This document shows positions 35,313 to 43,810 of a stretch of 64,000 nucleotides of DNA, one piece after another. The notes beneath the pieces were generated by a model. That model ran no database searches and was not told where the DNA came from. It saw only the letters and a program-made list of their open reading frames with translations. Made by a program: the position numbers and the translations under genes. Position 1 is the first letter of the stretch; each line of letters begins with the position of its first letter. Origin of the DNA: Cytophagales bacterium (GTDB taxonomy: Bacteria > Bacteroidota > Bacteroidia > Cytophagales > Spirosomataceae); NCBI GenBank assembly GCA_013298215.1, contig JAAFKE010000005.1:62001-126000 (forward strand), read 5' to 3'.

Positions 35313-37019
35313 ATGAGAAAAACAATTTCTTTATCCCTGCTCTGTATAGGCTTGTTATTGAAAGCTAACGCCCAAATTGATTATGTATTCACTTCGTTTT
35401 CAGGCACATACGCTTCTATTTCGGGGGCAACAACCGCTCCGCTTACGGCAGCGTATTCAAGTACTCGACCTATTTTAGACGAATCTTTTGCCAATGACAT
35501 TCCGCTCGATTTTACGTTTCAATACAACGGAATTAATTATACCAAAATCCACCTCAATGCCAATGGTTTTGCCGCTTTGGGAAATCCTTTTCAGGCAGCC
35601 TCTTCTGTCAATCCCATGTATGATGTAAATGAATTGAGGTCTGCTACTGGATTGAAGGGAGCGATTAGACCCGTTTTAGCCCCTTTTTGGGACAATTTAT
35701 TGTTCAGCAATGCCAGTAATTTAACTTATAAAACCGAAGGTGTTTCCCCCAACAAAACCTTTACGGTACAGTGGCAAAACATGATTTGGCAAAGCGGCAC
35801 GGCGGCAATTTCATTCCAGATGAAATTGTATGAATCAACGGGCGTAGTCGAATTTTTATATCAGCAACAAACGGGCGCAGCAGGAGCCAATGCCACGGCA
35901 TCTATTGGATTGACTGCCCAAACTTTTACGGCTACCAGCGCAGAAGTTGGTTTGGGCAACTTTGTTTCCCTGAATAATTCAGGCTCAAGTCCAACCGTCA
36001 GCAAAACACTTGAAACAGACAATATTTCCAGCAAACCCGCCACGAATCAGGGCTACCGATTTACGCCAAGCACTTGCGCATCACCCAATGGTTTGAAAAT
36101 TAAATTCTTAACCGACAACACTGCCTCAATAGAATGGACAGCGTTGAAAAATGCGACAAATTATCAATATGCTCTTGGGAATTATGAGGTTTTGCCAAGC
36201 ACTTGGACTGCCATTACTGCCAACTCGGTTAGTTTCACGGATTTAGTACCAAACACCCAATATTACTTTTATATCCGCAGCGAATGTGGTTCAGATTGGC
36301 GAATTTTTCGTTTCAAAACGCCCACAACCGCTCTGATGCCATTTGCCGAAGGTTTTGAAACAAGTATTGATAACCGACTTCCTGCCCGAATGATAAGTCA
36401 AAATCTGAGCGATGATTTTGCGGATATTTTTTGGCAAACTTCAGAATATATTGTGCCAGCAACGGGCGGTTTGAAAGCGGTCGTAAATGCCTCTGCTTTT
36501 GCCAATGCCCAAACGTGGCTTTATACCCCTGGTTTTGCTTTGGAACAAGGAAAATCTTACAAACTCCAATTTAAGTACGCCACATCGGGCGGAGCGCAGG
36601 GGTTGGAGGTAAAATATGGTCAGCAAATTGGCCAAGAAACGATGAATAATCAAGTTTTTAACATCTCAAATATCGCCAATACAAGCTATAAAGACACTAC
36701 GCTCACTTTCACGCCCCCACTTACTTCTGTTTATTACATTGGGTTTTTGTACAAATCATCGGTAAATAATGGGCTCTTTTTGTTAGATGATATTGCAATG
36801 AATGTTTCTGTTTCCCCTTGCAATGACAACCCCACTTTGCCCAACTATGCGTCTGGAACAAACACGCACGTCAAGGCAACCAATTTTATTACCGCAACCA
36901 ATACCATTAATACCAACACTAATATTCTTTATCAGGCTGGTAAATCTATTGAATTTAAGCCCAATTTTGAGGTCAAGGCAGGAGCTGTGTTCAAAGCACA
37001 AATTGGAGGTTGTAATTAG
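35313..37019 (+). CDS. Secreted protein with fibronectin type III and C-terminal 3-coathanger stack domain
   Basis: 568 aa. Signal peptide MRKTISLSLLCIGLLLKANAQ. Residues about 22-250 form a beta-rich domain found at the start of many Bacteroidota surface proteins (FTFQYNGINYTKIHLNANGF, PVLAPFWDNLLF). An FN3-like module follows near 253-340 (LKIKFLTDNTASIEWTALKNATNYQYAL). Next is a MAM/jelly-roll-like part to about 500, then the C-terminal repeat region ILYQAGKSIEFKPNFEVKAGAVFKAQIGGC, the 3-coathanger stack pattern. It starts a probable operon with the Calx-beta/DUF1800 and DUF1501 genes (gaps of 31 and 5 bases). Probably exported to the cell surface; the ligand is unknown. Confidence 0.8.
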   Translation: MRKTISLSLLCIGLLLKANAQIDYVFTSFSGTYASISGATTAPLTAAYSSTRPILDESFANDIPLDFTFQYNGINYTKIHLNANGFAALGNPFQAASSVNPMYDVNELRSATGLKGAIRPVLAPFWDNLLFSNASNLTYKTEGVSPNKTFTVQWQNMIWQSGTAAISFQMKLYESTGVVEFLYQQQTGAAGANATASIGLTAQTFTATSAEVGLGNFVSLNNSGSSPTVSKTLETDNISSKPATNQGYRFTPSTCASPNGLKIKFLTDNTASIEWTALKNATNYQYALGNYEVLPSTWTAITANSVSFTDLVPNTQYYFYIRSECGSDWRIFRFKTPTTALMPFAEGFETSIDNRLPARMISQNLSDDFADIFWQTSEYIVPATGGLKAVVNASAFANAQTWLYTPGFALEQGKSYKLQFKYATSGGAQGLEVKYGQQIGQETMNNQVFNISNIANTSYKDTTLTFTPPLTSVYYIGFLYKSSVNNGLFLLDDIAMNVSVSPCNDNPTLPNYASGTNTHVKATNFITATNTINTNTNILYQAGKSIEFKPNFEVKAGAVFKAQIGGCN

Positions 37020-37050
37020 TAAGATGTACAAAATTAAAATTTGAGATAGT

Positions 37051-39051
37051 ATGATATCTAAAAATATATTCTCGACAATTGCCGTTATTGGCGTTCTTCT
37101 CATTCACAACTCCCGCTCATTGGGACAGACCGTATCGACTCTTACGCCAGACGTTATTTCTATATCTACCTTAAATACAGAATCTTACGAAAGTTGGACT
37201 CGCCCCGCCACCATCGTAATAAGAAGAAGTGGTGGGGTAAGAGCCGTAACCATTCCCATCGTTTTTTTGGGAACGGCCACCCGCAATACCGACTATACCA
37301 CCACAGCAGGTTCCAGCGTTACAATGCCAATGGGAGCCCGCGAACTTTTTATTCAAATCACCCCCAGATTGGATGCTTTGGTTGAAAGTACGGAGACCAT
37401 CCAAGTCCAGTTGCAGGCCAGCACCGCTTACACTATTTCAGGTGCTAATACTACTTCCGTTGATTTAAGAGACGCGTCTGCCCCACTCAACGACGAAGAA
37501 GCCACGCGCTTTTTGATTCAAGCGGGTTTTGGAGCCGACCCCGACGAATTGAGCGATGTAAAGGCTCTTGGGTTTTCGGCTTGGATTGATGCCCAGATTG
37601 CCCGACCCAAAGGTTACCTGCAACCAATAATAACGGCAAAAGCAGCAATTGGCCCTGTTTATCATCCAGAAACAAAAGTAGCCTTGTGGACACAAATGAT
37701 GCGCAGGCGTTATCCAAGTCCAGGGGTTACGGTAAATACTGACATACTCCGCCAAAGAATAGCCTACTCTTTGTTACAAATTTTTGTAATCTCTCAAAAT
37801 GTAGATGCGTTACTTCCGCCCGAAGGAGTAGCCAATTATTATGACAGATTAATAGACGGTGCTTTAGGAAATTTTAGGGATATATTGTACGACGTAACCA
37901 TGCATCCTGCAATGGGCATATACCTTAGTCATCGTGGTAACAGAAAAGGCAATGTTGCACTCAATATTTTCCCAGACGAAAATTATGCCCGAGAAATCAT
38001 GCAGTTATTTTCTATTGGCCTTTGGGAGCTCAACAACGATGGTACAAGAAAATTATCAAACGGACAGCCTATCCCAACTTATAGCAACGTTGATATTACA
38101 AATTTTGCAAGGGTTTTTACAGGATTACAATATGGTGGCCCTAATAATGATAGTTTTGAGTGGGCAGGCGAGGAAACTAAATTTCCTATGAAAGCGTACG
38201 ATGCATTTCATGACCAAGATGCAAAAACCTTGTTGCGTGGGCAAACACTCGCCGCTGGTAGAACTACCTTGCAGGACATTAATTCGGCCATTGATAATCT
38301 TTTTAATCATTCCAATACGGGCCCTTTCATTAGTAAACTTTTGATACAGCGTTTGGTTAATTCTAACCCTTCCCCAGCTTATGTGGACAGGGTAGCATCA
38401 AAATTTAATAACAACGGAGCTAACGTAAGGGGAGATATGGGTGCGGTGGTAAAAGCAATTTTGATGGATGAGGAGGCTCGAAACTATAGCTATACCACAG
38501 GAGTATTGGCTGGTAAAATGAGAGAACCTTACATGACACTCATGAATATGGGCAAGACTTTTAATGCACAACCAGCCAGCAACAATTATGAAAGTGCAAC
38601 TTATATGTATGAGTTTTACCTGCAAGAACCCTTTCAATCTCCCAGTGTTTTCAATTTTTATAAACCAGAAGACAGGCCATTTGGTGAAGTTACACTCATG
38701 GATAAATACGCGCCTGAGTTCAAAATATTAACGGCCGTTACTGCCATTGAATCTCAAAACAACCTATTGAACTCTGTTCAAAATCAGATTGCGAGGTGGG
38801 GAGCAAGCTCACCAGCCAATGAAATGAAATTGAATTTTTCAGCAGAGTTGCCTTTGGCAAATAACCCCGATGCGCTGATACGGCAATTGTCGGTAAGGAT
38901 GCTTGGAGGTTCATTACAACCCAAAACTTTTCAAATAGTGAGAGATGCAGTGATAAAAATAGACGCAAGTGGTAGTACTTGGCAAAAAGACCGGGTAGAT
39001 ATGGCGGCCTATCTAATTGCCGCAAGTACCGAATTTAACATCCAAAAGTAA
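37051..39051 (+). CDS. Secreted DUF1800 protein with N-terminal Calx-beta-like domain
   Basis: 666 aa. Signal-peptide-like start (IFSTIAVIGVLLIHNSRSLGQ). Residues about 30-145 resemble a Calx-beta domain: ATIVIRRSGGVRAVTIPIVF, TATRNTDYTTTAGSSVTMP and VESTETIQVQL. DUF1800 occupies the rest: ATRFLIQAGFGADPDELSDV, LRQRIAYSLLQIFVIS, NYAREIMQLFSIGLWELN, SVFNFYKPEDRPFG and the C-terminal RVDMAAYLIAASTEFNIQK. DUF1800 and DUF1501 proteins are nearly always encoded side by side, and the pair's function is unknown. The stop is five bases before the DUF1501 start, so translation is closely linked. Confidence 0.9.
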   Translation: MISKNIFSTIAVIGVLLIHNSRSLGQTVSTLTPDVISISTLNTESYESWTRPATIVIRRSGGVRAVTIPIVFLGTATRNTDYTTTAGSSVTMPMGARELFIQITPRLDALVESTETIQVQLQASTAYTISGANTTSVDLRDASAPLNDEEATRFLIQAGFGADPDELSDVKALGFSAWIDAQIARPKGYLQPIITAKAAIGPVYHPETKVALWTQMMRRRYPSPGVTVNTDILRQRIAYSLLQIFVISQNVDALLPPEGVANYYDRLIDGALGNFRDILYDVTMHPAMGIYLSHRGNRKGNVALNIFPDENYAREIMQLFSIGLWELNNDGTRKLSNGQPIPTYSNVDITNFARVFTGLQYGGPNNDSFEWAGEETKFPMKAYDAFHDQDAKTLLRGQTLAAGRTTLQDINSAIDNLFNHSNTGPFISKLLIQRLVNSNPSPAYVDRVASKFNNNGANVRGDMGAVVKAILMDEEARNYSYTTGVLAGKMREPYMTLMNMGKTFNAQPASNNYESATYMYEFYLQEPFQSPSVFNFYKPEDRPFGEVTLMDKYAPEFKILTAVTAIESQNNLLNSVQNQIARWGASSPANEMKLNFSAELPLANNPDALIRQLSVRMLGGSLQPKTFQIVRDAVIKIDASGSTWQKDRVDMAAYLIAASTEFNIQK

Positions 39052-39056
39052 AAGCT

Positions 39057-40445
39057 ATGTTAACAGAAAATAACAACATCGGAAGGCGTAAATTTATTGG
39101 ACAGGCAAGCTGTGCTGCGGTGGGCTCTACTTCATTGATGAGTATGCTTACCAATTTATTGTTCACCAACTCCGCAGTAGCACAAAATGCACCAGCATTT
39201 ACGGACTACAAGGCAATGGTCTGCCTTTTTTTGCCAGGTGGTAACGATTCATTTAATATGTTGGTGCCCATGGGAGGGGCTTACGGCGACTACGCAACCG
39301 TTCGGCAGGACTTGGCACTGCCCCAAGCATCGTTGCTTCCAATTACCCCCATTAATACAATAGGAAAGCAATTGGGCTTGCATCCAGGCATGACAGGTAT
39401 TAAGTCTTTATTTGATGCAGGCAAGTTGAGCTTTATTGCCAACATAGGTAGCCTCGTAAGGCCAACGACACTCATTGATTTCAATAATGGTGCTTCATTG
39501 CCTTACGGAGTCTTTTCTCACTCTGACCAGCAAGAGCAATGGCAAACCTCCATACCCGATGTCCGCAGCGGAATTGGCTGGGCGGGCAGAACAGCAGATT
39601 TGTTGGTTGGTGCAAATAGAAACTCCGCAGTGTCAATGAATATTTCTATTTCTGGCAACAATCTGTGGCAGGTGGGCAATAAGGTGGTGCCCTATACCGT
39701 AAATGCAGATGGTGCCGCTAAGCTAAATGGGTATAGTGACAGTTGGGGTTTAAACCCTATCCGTAAAGCCGCAATTGACAATATGCTGGCGCAGGAATAC
39801 AGCAATGTGCTGGATAAAACCTACACCCGAATGAAGGGAAATGCGATGGATGCCTATGAGCTATTCGCTCAGGCAACCAGTACAACCTTGCCTGCCGATA
39901 CTTTGGGCGGCGGCCCACTGGGAAATTCATTGCGGCAGGTGGCAAAAATTATTGCCGGTAGAAATACCCTTGGTGTAAAGCGTCAAATATTTTATGTGCA
40001 ATGGGGCGGCTGGGATTTTCACGATAATGTATTAAACAACATGAACACCATGATGCCCATCGTCAGTGATGCCATGAAATCTTTTTATGATTTAATGCTA
40101 GCAATGGGGGTTGCCAATGACGTAACACTATTTTCAGCTTCGGAATTTGGCCGCAGCCTCACTTCTAACGCAGAGGGAAGCGACCATGCTTGGGGTGGCA
40201 ATCAATTTGTAATGGGTGGGGCCGTGAATGGCAAACGTGTTTTTGGTACTTACCCAGACTTATTTAGCGGAAACCCCTTAGATACAGGTCGGGGACGTAT
40301 TATTCCCACCACTTCGGTAGATGAACATTCAGCGGAGCTTGCCCTATGGATGGGCGTATCAAAATCAGATTTACCCCTCATTTTACCCAATATTTCAAGG
40401 TTTTATAACCTCAGTAGTACAGTAAATCCGATTGGTTTTATGTAG
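39057..40445 (+). CDS. DUF1501 protein with twin-arginine-like signal
   Basis: 462 aa. The N terminus NNIGRRKFIGQASCAAVG resembles a Tat signal (RRKF then a hydrophobic stretch to SAVAQ), suggesting export in folded form. The family core is seen: KAMVCLFLPGGNDSFNMLVP, LGLHPGMTGIKSLFDAGKLSFIANIGSL, QEQWQTS, GWAGR, FYVQWGGWDFHDN, EFGRSLTSNAEGSDHAWGG, and DEHSAELALWMGV. DUF1501 has an alkaline-phosphatase/sulfatase-like fold in distant comparisons, and the Asp and His residues in GGNDS, HDN, DHAWGG could bind metal. No activity is established. Last gene of the secreted three-gene unit. Confidence 0.92.
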   Translation: MLTENNNIGRRKFIGQASCAAVGSTSLMSMLTNLLFTNSAVAQNAPAFTDYKAMVCLFLPGGNDSFNMLVPMGGAYGDYATVRQDLALPQASLLPITPINTIGKQLGLHPGMTGIKSLFDAGKLSFIANIGSLVRPTTLIDFNNGASLPYGVFSHSDQQEQWQTSIPDVRSGIGWAGRTADLLVGANRNSAVSMNISISGNNLWQVGNKVVPYTVNADGAAKLNGYSDSWGLNPIRKAAIDNMLAQEYSNVLDKTYTRMKGNAMDAYELFAQATSTTLPADTLGGGPLGNSLRQVAKIIAGRNTLGVKRQIFYVQWGGWDFHDNVLNNMNTMMPIVSDAMKSFYDLMLAMGVANDVTLFSASEFGRSLTSNAEGSDHAWGGNQFVMGGAVNGKRVFGTYPDLFSGNPLDTGRGRIIPTTSVDEHSAELALWMGVSKSDLPLILPNISRFYNLSSTVNPIGFM

Positions 40446-40486
40446 GGCTTGCTTAGTTGAATTTGGTTCTTAAGTTATGTTAAACT

Positions 40487-40609
40487 CTATGCTAAATATA
40501 GCCCAAATCTAAAGTTTTGGGACTTACACTCAGACCGTAATAAGGTTCGTTTGTAAGTGTCTATCCAAGCAGAAGTAGTCTCGATTTTCTTGCGGAAACC
40601 GTAAATATA
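40487..40609 (-). pseudogene. Decayed C-terminal piece resembling an IS5-type transposase
   Basis: The minus-strand frame from 40609 to the TAG at 40487-40489 reads FRKKIETTSAWIDTYKRTLL and then RSECKSQNFRFGLYLA. This matches the end of many IS5-family transposases, where the catalytic Glu lies in an RxxIExTxAWxDxxRxLLxR motif followed by an aromatic NF...YLA helix. There is no start, and nothing resembling the rest of the transposase is visible upstream in this frame, which is closed by TAA 40610-40612. I take it as a remnant of an insertion at the edge of the AT-richer block. No terminal repeats were found. Confidence 0.45.
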
Positions 40610-40726
40610 TTACCCCAAATATCTACGTTCTTGAGCTACCATTTTATGCTCCATTTCAATAAAAGCATTTGGATCAAATAACTTGATTATTTGTGCTTCC
40701 CAATCTTGTACCTTTACGAAACCCAT
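40610..40726 (-). CDS. Short ORF of unknown origin beside the transposase remnant
   Basis: ATG 40726 to TAA 40610, 38 residues (begins MGFVKVQDWEAQIIKLFDPN), in the same frame as the IS5-like remnant and directly before it. It could be part of the same decayed gene split by a stop codon, or an independent small ORF. Not recognised; it has no promoter or ribosome site that I can see. Confidence 0.25.
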   Translation of the reverse strand: MGFVKVQDWEAQIIKLFDPNAFIEMEHKMVAQERRYLG

Positions 40727-40770
40727 TGCGTTACCTGCTTCCGCATTACCATTCCTCAAAACCAAATAAA

Positions 40771-41310
40771 ATGACTTCTCAAATGACAACCGTGGAGATT
40801 CTGGAGAGCCTCCGAGCCACTATTCAGACCTACAAAACGGCGTTGGACACCTACACCGACGAGCAGTTTGCCCACCAACAGGCCGACGGCGGATGGTCGC
40901 TGGCGCAAATGTACGAGCACCTGTACACGACGGCCAATTTCTTTTTTTTGGCCAATACCCAGCGTTGTCTCGACCAGCGAAAGGGGCAGTTGGGCGGCGA
41001 AAAAAACGACCACGGCCTAAATTTGTACAAATACGGTGGTTTTCCGCCCGTAAAAATCAAGATTCCAGAGGCGTTGCGCGGCCCCGAGCCAGTGGGCAAA
41101 ACCCGCGCCGAATACGCGCCACTTTTGGATAAAATTGTGGACGACTACGCCAAAATGGCGCAACCCGTAGCGCAAGATCTGGGCGCGTACAAGTGCATTC
41201 AGCCCGCTTTTGGGTGGCTCAACGCCCACGAGTGGTACCATATTGGCGAGATGCACCTGCGCCATCACCTGCGCCAAAAAGCAGAATTGGAGGGCTATCT
41301 GAACCGATAA
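40771..41310 (+). CDS. DinB-family protein
   Basis: 179 aa from ATG 40771; the frame is open further upstream but that part lies in the transposase-remnant spacer and shows no family likeness. Four-helix DinB/YfiT-like fold: ATIQTYKTALDTYTDEQFAHQQADGGWSLAQMYEHLYTTANFFF, with the first metal-ligand His in EHLY. The C-terminal LNAHEWYHIGEMHLRHHLRQ holds the other His residues of the metal-binding triad. Members are thiol-transferase-like or unknown metalloenzymes in stress responses. Its GC-rich codon use returns to that of the wider chromosome, unlike the genes just upstream. Confidence 0.85.
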   Translation: MTSQMTTVEILESLRATIQTYKTALDTYTDEQFAHQQADGGWSLAQMYEHLYTTANFFFLANTQRCLDQRKGQLGGEKNDHGLNLYKYGGFPPVKIKIPEALRGPEPVGKTRAEYAPLLDKIVDDYAKMAQPVAQDLGAYKCIQPAFGWLNAHEWYHIGEMHLRHHLRQKAELEGYLNR

Positions 41311-41323
41311 CCACCGCGTTTTT

Positions 41324-42031
41324 TTACTTTATCTCGAACTCCTTGTCTTTGATTCCCTTGTTGATCTTGACCGACTGAACTTCCATTTTCATGGCAAAGC
41401 GGCCACCCATTTCGCGGACGTAAGGAATTTTAACGCCCTCCACGGCTTTGTAATCGCTGTAGCTTTGGGCAATATCCATTTTGCCGCGTGGCGTTTCTAC
41501 CGTAGCCGACCGCTTTACTTTTAAGCCCGAGGCTACGTCAAAGTGCTCGATCCATTTGCGGTCGCCGAGGCTAAACTCTACCTTGTTTGCCTCCGCGCCG
41601 TTGATGGGTTCTTTGCCCAGCAGCACCCGCTGCACGCCCAACGAGTCGTAGAATAGTTCGGGAAAAGGGTGGTTTTGCATGAGTTCGCCCTGCGCCTTGG
41701 CACCGTCAGAGAGCTGGGTTTGGTTGTTGCCACCGAAGCCCTGGGTGGTAGATACCCGCCCGCCGCTGCCCGTTACGCGGCGCACTTCGCTACCCATGGC
41801 AAACATAACGCTCACAAATTTGTCGGGGGCTTTCATCTTAAACTCGCTCAACATGGTACCGCGCTCAGTTTCGGCCGCCATGTCCATGCTCATGTCCTTA
41901 ACTTTGACAATGGCCGCTCTGCCGCCAATGGCCGTTAGGTAGGTGTCGATGACTTGGTTGGCGGTGGGGGCGTTTTGGGCCTGAGCGGCGGTTATTACTA
42001 AACACAGAATGAGGGTCAGGATTGTTTTCAT
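41324..42031 (-). CDS. Secreted protein with LolA-like fold, function unknown
   Basis: 235 aa. Signal peptide MKTILTLILCLVITAAQAQ. The mature part (NQVIDTYLTAIGGRAAIVKVKDMSMDMAAETERGT, then FKMKAPDKFVSVMF and a repeated beta pattern ending VKINKGIKDKEFEIK) resembles the LolA/LppX-like antiparallel sheet used for lipid or lipoprotein binding. Related domains also occur at the end of Bacteroidota insulinase-like peptidases. I do not recognise a precise family. It is convergent with the DinB gene (13 bases apart) and divergent from glpK, with its own promoter. Confidence 0.6.
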   Translation of the reverse strand: MKTILTLILCLVITAAQAQNAPTANQVIDTYLTAIGGRAAIVKVKDMSMDMAAETERGTMLSEFKMKAPDKFVSVMFAMGSEVRRVTGSGGRVSTTQGFGGNNQTQLSDGAKAQGELMQNHPFPELFYDSLGVQRVLLGKEPINGAEANKVEFSLGDRKWIEHFDVASGLKVKRSATVETPRGKMDIAQSYSDYKAVEGVKIPYVREMGGRFAMKMEVQSVKINKGIKDKEFEIK

Positions 42032-42083
42032 GGCACAATTTTAGATTTAGTTTTTAAGATTAACAGATTATCACCATTTTTGG

Positions 42084-42114
42084 CAAATTTAAGCTGTAAA
42101 AGTACAAAATACAA
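42084..42114 (-). promoter_or_regulatory. Promoter of the LolA-like secreted protein gene
   Basis: On the minus strand, TTG (plus 42112-42114), 20 bases, TAAATTTG (plus 42084-42091): full agreement with the Bacteroidota pattern. Transcription would begin near 42078, about 47 bases before the ATG. The -33 element lies just before the glpK start codon at 42118, so the two genes share very compact control. Confidence 0.6.
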
Positions 42115-42117
42115 TTT

Positions 42118-43611
42118 ATGAAATACGTAGCCGCCATTGACCAAGGAACAACCAGTACGCGTTGCATTATTTTTGATAAAAAGGGCAACATCGTTACGGT
42201 GGGTCAGAAAGAACACGAGCAAATTTACCCCCGCCCTGGCTGGGTAGAACACAACCCCGAAGAAATCTGGAAAAACACCCTCGAGGTAGTAGCCAAGGCC
42301 CGCATCGGCGAACACATTGCCACCGCCGACATAACCGCATTGGGTATTACAAACCAGCGCGAAACAACCGTGATCTGGAATAAAACCACGGGCGCGGCCT
42401 ACCACAACGCGCTGGTGTGGCAAGACACCCGCACCAGCGACCTCGTAACCCAACTCGAAGAACGAATTGGGTCGGGCTGGTTTAGAGACAAAACTGGGTT
42501 GCCACTGGCCACTTATTTTAGCGGCCTAAAAATAGTGTGGCTCCTGCAAAATGTGCCAGGTTTGCGCCAAGAAGCCGAGCAAGGCAACGCCCTTTTTGGA
42601 AACATGGACTCGTTTTTGGTTTGGAACCTAACGGGCGGCGTGCGCGGCGGGGTGCACATCACAGACGTGACCAACGCCTCGCGCACCCAACTTATGAACT
42701 TACAAACAATGGCCTGGGACGACGAGATTTTGGCCGAACTCGACATTCCTCGAAAAATGTTGCCCACCATCGAACCGAGCAGCAAAATATACGGAAAGGT
42801 AACGTCGGAGGTGATGACGGGCGTACCGATTGCGGGCATACTCGGCGACCAGCAGGCTGCCCTGGTGGGCCAAACTTGCTACCAGCCCGGCCAGGCCAAA
42901 AATACCTACGGCACTGGCTGTTTTATGTTAATGAACACAGGTACGGAAGCTGTGCCGTCGAAACACGGTTTGCTCACCACGGTGGCGTATCAGTTTGAAA
43001 ACCAACCCGTTCACTACGCCCTCGAGGGCTCGGTGGCCATTGCGGGCGCGTTGGTACAGTGGCTGCGCGACAACCTGGGGATAATCCAAAAAAGCGAGGA
43101 CATTGAGGCGCTGGCCAAAACAGTGGACGACAACGGTGGGGCTTATTTTGTGCCAGCTTTCTCGGGCCTTTATGCGCCCTACTGGAAAAGCAACGCCCGG
43201 GGCGTAATTGCGGGCCTAACGCGCTACGTAAACAAGGGGCACATAGCCCGCGCCGCCCTCGAAGCCACCGCCTACCAAACCCGCGAGGTGCTGCACGCCA
43301 TGCAACAAGATTCGGGAATAGAGGTGAAGGCACTGCGGGTGGACGGCGGCATGACGGTGAACGAGTTGCTGATGCAGTTTCAGGCCGATATTATGGACAC
43401 GCCCGTTACGCGCCCCAAAATGATCGAAACCACTGCCCTTGGTGCTGCCTACGCGGCGGGGTTGGCCGTGGGATACTGGAAAAACTTAGACGACCTGGTG
43501 CTGAACTGGGGCATAGACAAAACTTGGCAACCAAAAATGGACGACGGCACGCGCCAAGAGCTGTTTGCGGGCTGGCTCAAAGCCATTGAGCGGTCGTTCG
43601 ACTGGGAATAG
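42118..43611 (+). CDS. glpK: Glycerol kinase
   Basis: 497 aa, normal length for FGGY kinases of this type. Phosphorylates glycerol to glycerol-3-phosphate with ATP. ATP-binding phosphate motif [13 protein letters not shown] at residues 7-19; [17 protein letters not shown] and [11 protein letters not shown] near residue 80-105; [51 protein letters not shown] with [20 protein letters not shown]. All are classical GlpK signatures. No glpF or glpD is adjacent, so it appears as a lone gene. The ATG follows closely on the divergent promoter of the secreted protein gene; no clear promoter of its own was seen. Confidence 0.97.
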   Translation: MKYVAAIDQGTTSTRCIIFDKKGNIVTVGQKEHEQIYPRPGWVEHNPEEIWKNTLEVVAKARIGEHIATADITALGITNQRETTVIWNKTTGAAYHNALVWQDTRTSDLVTQLEERIGSGWFRDKTGLPLATYFSGLKIVWLLQNVPGLRQEAEQGNALFGNMDSFLVWNLTGGVRGGVHITDVTNASRTQLMNLQTMAWDDEILAELDIPRKMLPTIEPSSKIYGKVTSEVMTGVPIAGILGDQQAALVGQTCYQPGQAKNTYGTGCFMLMNTGTEAVPSKHGLLTTVAYQFENQPVHYALEGSVAIAGALVQWLRDNLGIIQKSEDIEALAKTVDDNGGAYFVPAFSGLYAPYWKSNARGVIAGLTRYVNKGHIARAALEATAYQTREVLHAMQQDSGIEVKALRVDGGMTVNELLMQFQADIMDTPVTRPKMIETTALGAAYAAGLAVGYWKNLDDLVLNWGIDKTWQPKMDDGTRQELFAGWLKAIERSFDWE

Positions 43612-43810
43612 GGACGCGTTTACGAACAGAGCCTTGTGCAGGTGGGGAAATAGAATCGCAACGGCGAGCCATAACAAATCGGGGCGGCTCGTGCCGTACA
43701 AATTTATTACCAATATTCAGCGATGCTTGTCAAACTGAACAGAACTACAAATGCTCATTGTTATTCCGTCTGCCCCACTTGCACAAAACCCCATGTTGGC
43801 GGCAGTTTTT
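43612..43810. other. Spacer at the 3' end of an AT-rich cargo gene
   Basis: Between glpK and the serine hydrolase. In the orientation of the hydrolase, its stop is followed by a segment containing GCCGCCAACATGGGGTTTTG and then TGCAAGTGGGGC (plus 43762-43805 region). From memory, similar blocks follow many small AT-rich genes in other Bacteroidota genomes, and may mark cassette-like insertions. I cannot check this here. Also present are GGCGAGCC / GGCTCG near glpK, a weak terminator candidate. Confidence 0.35.
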
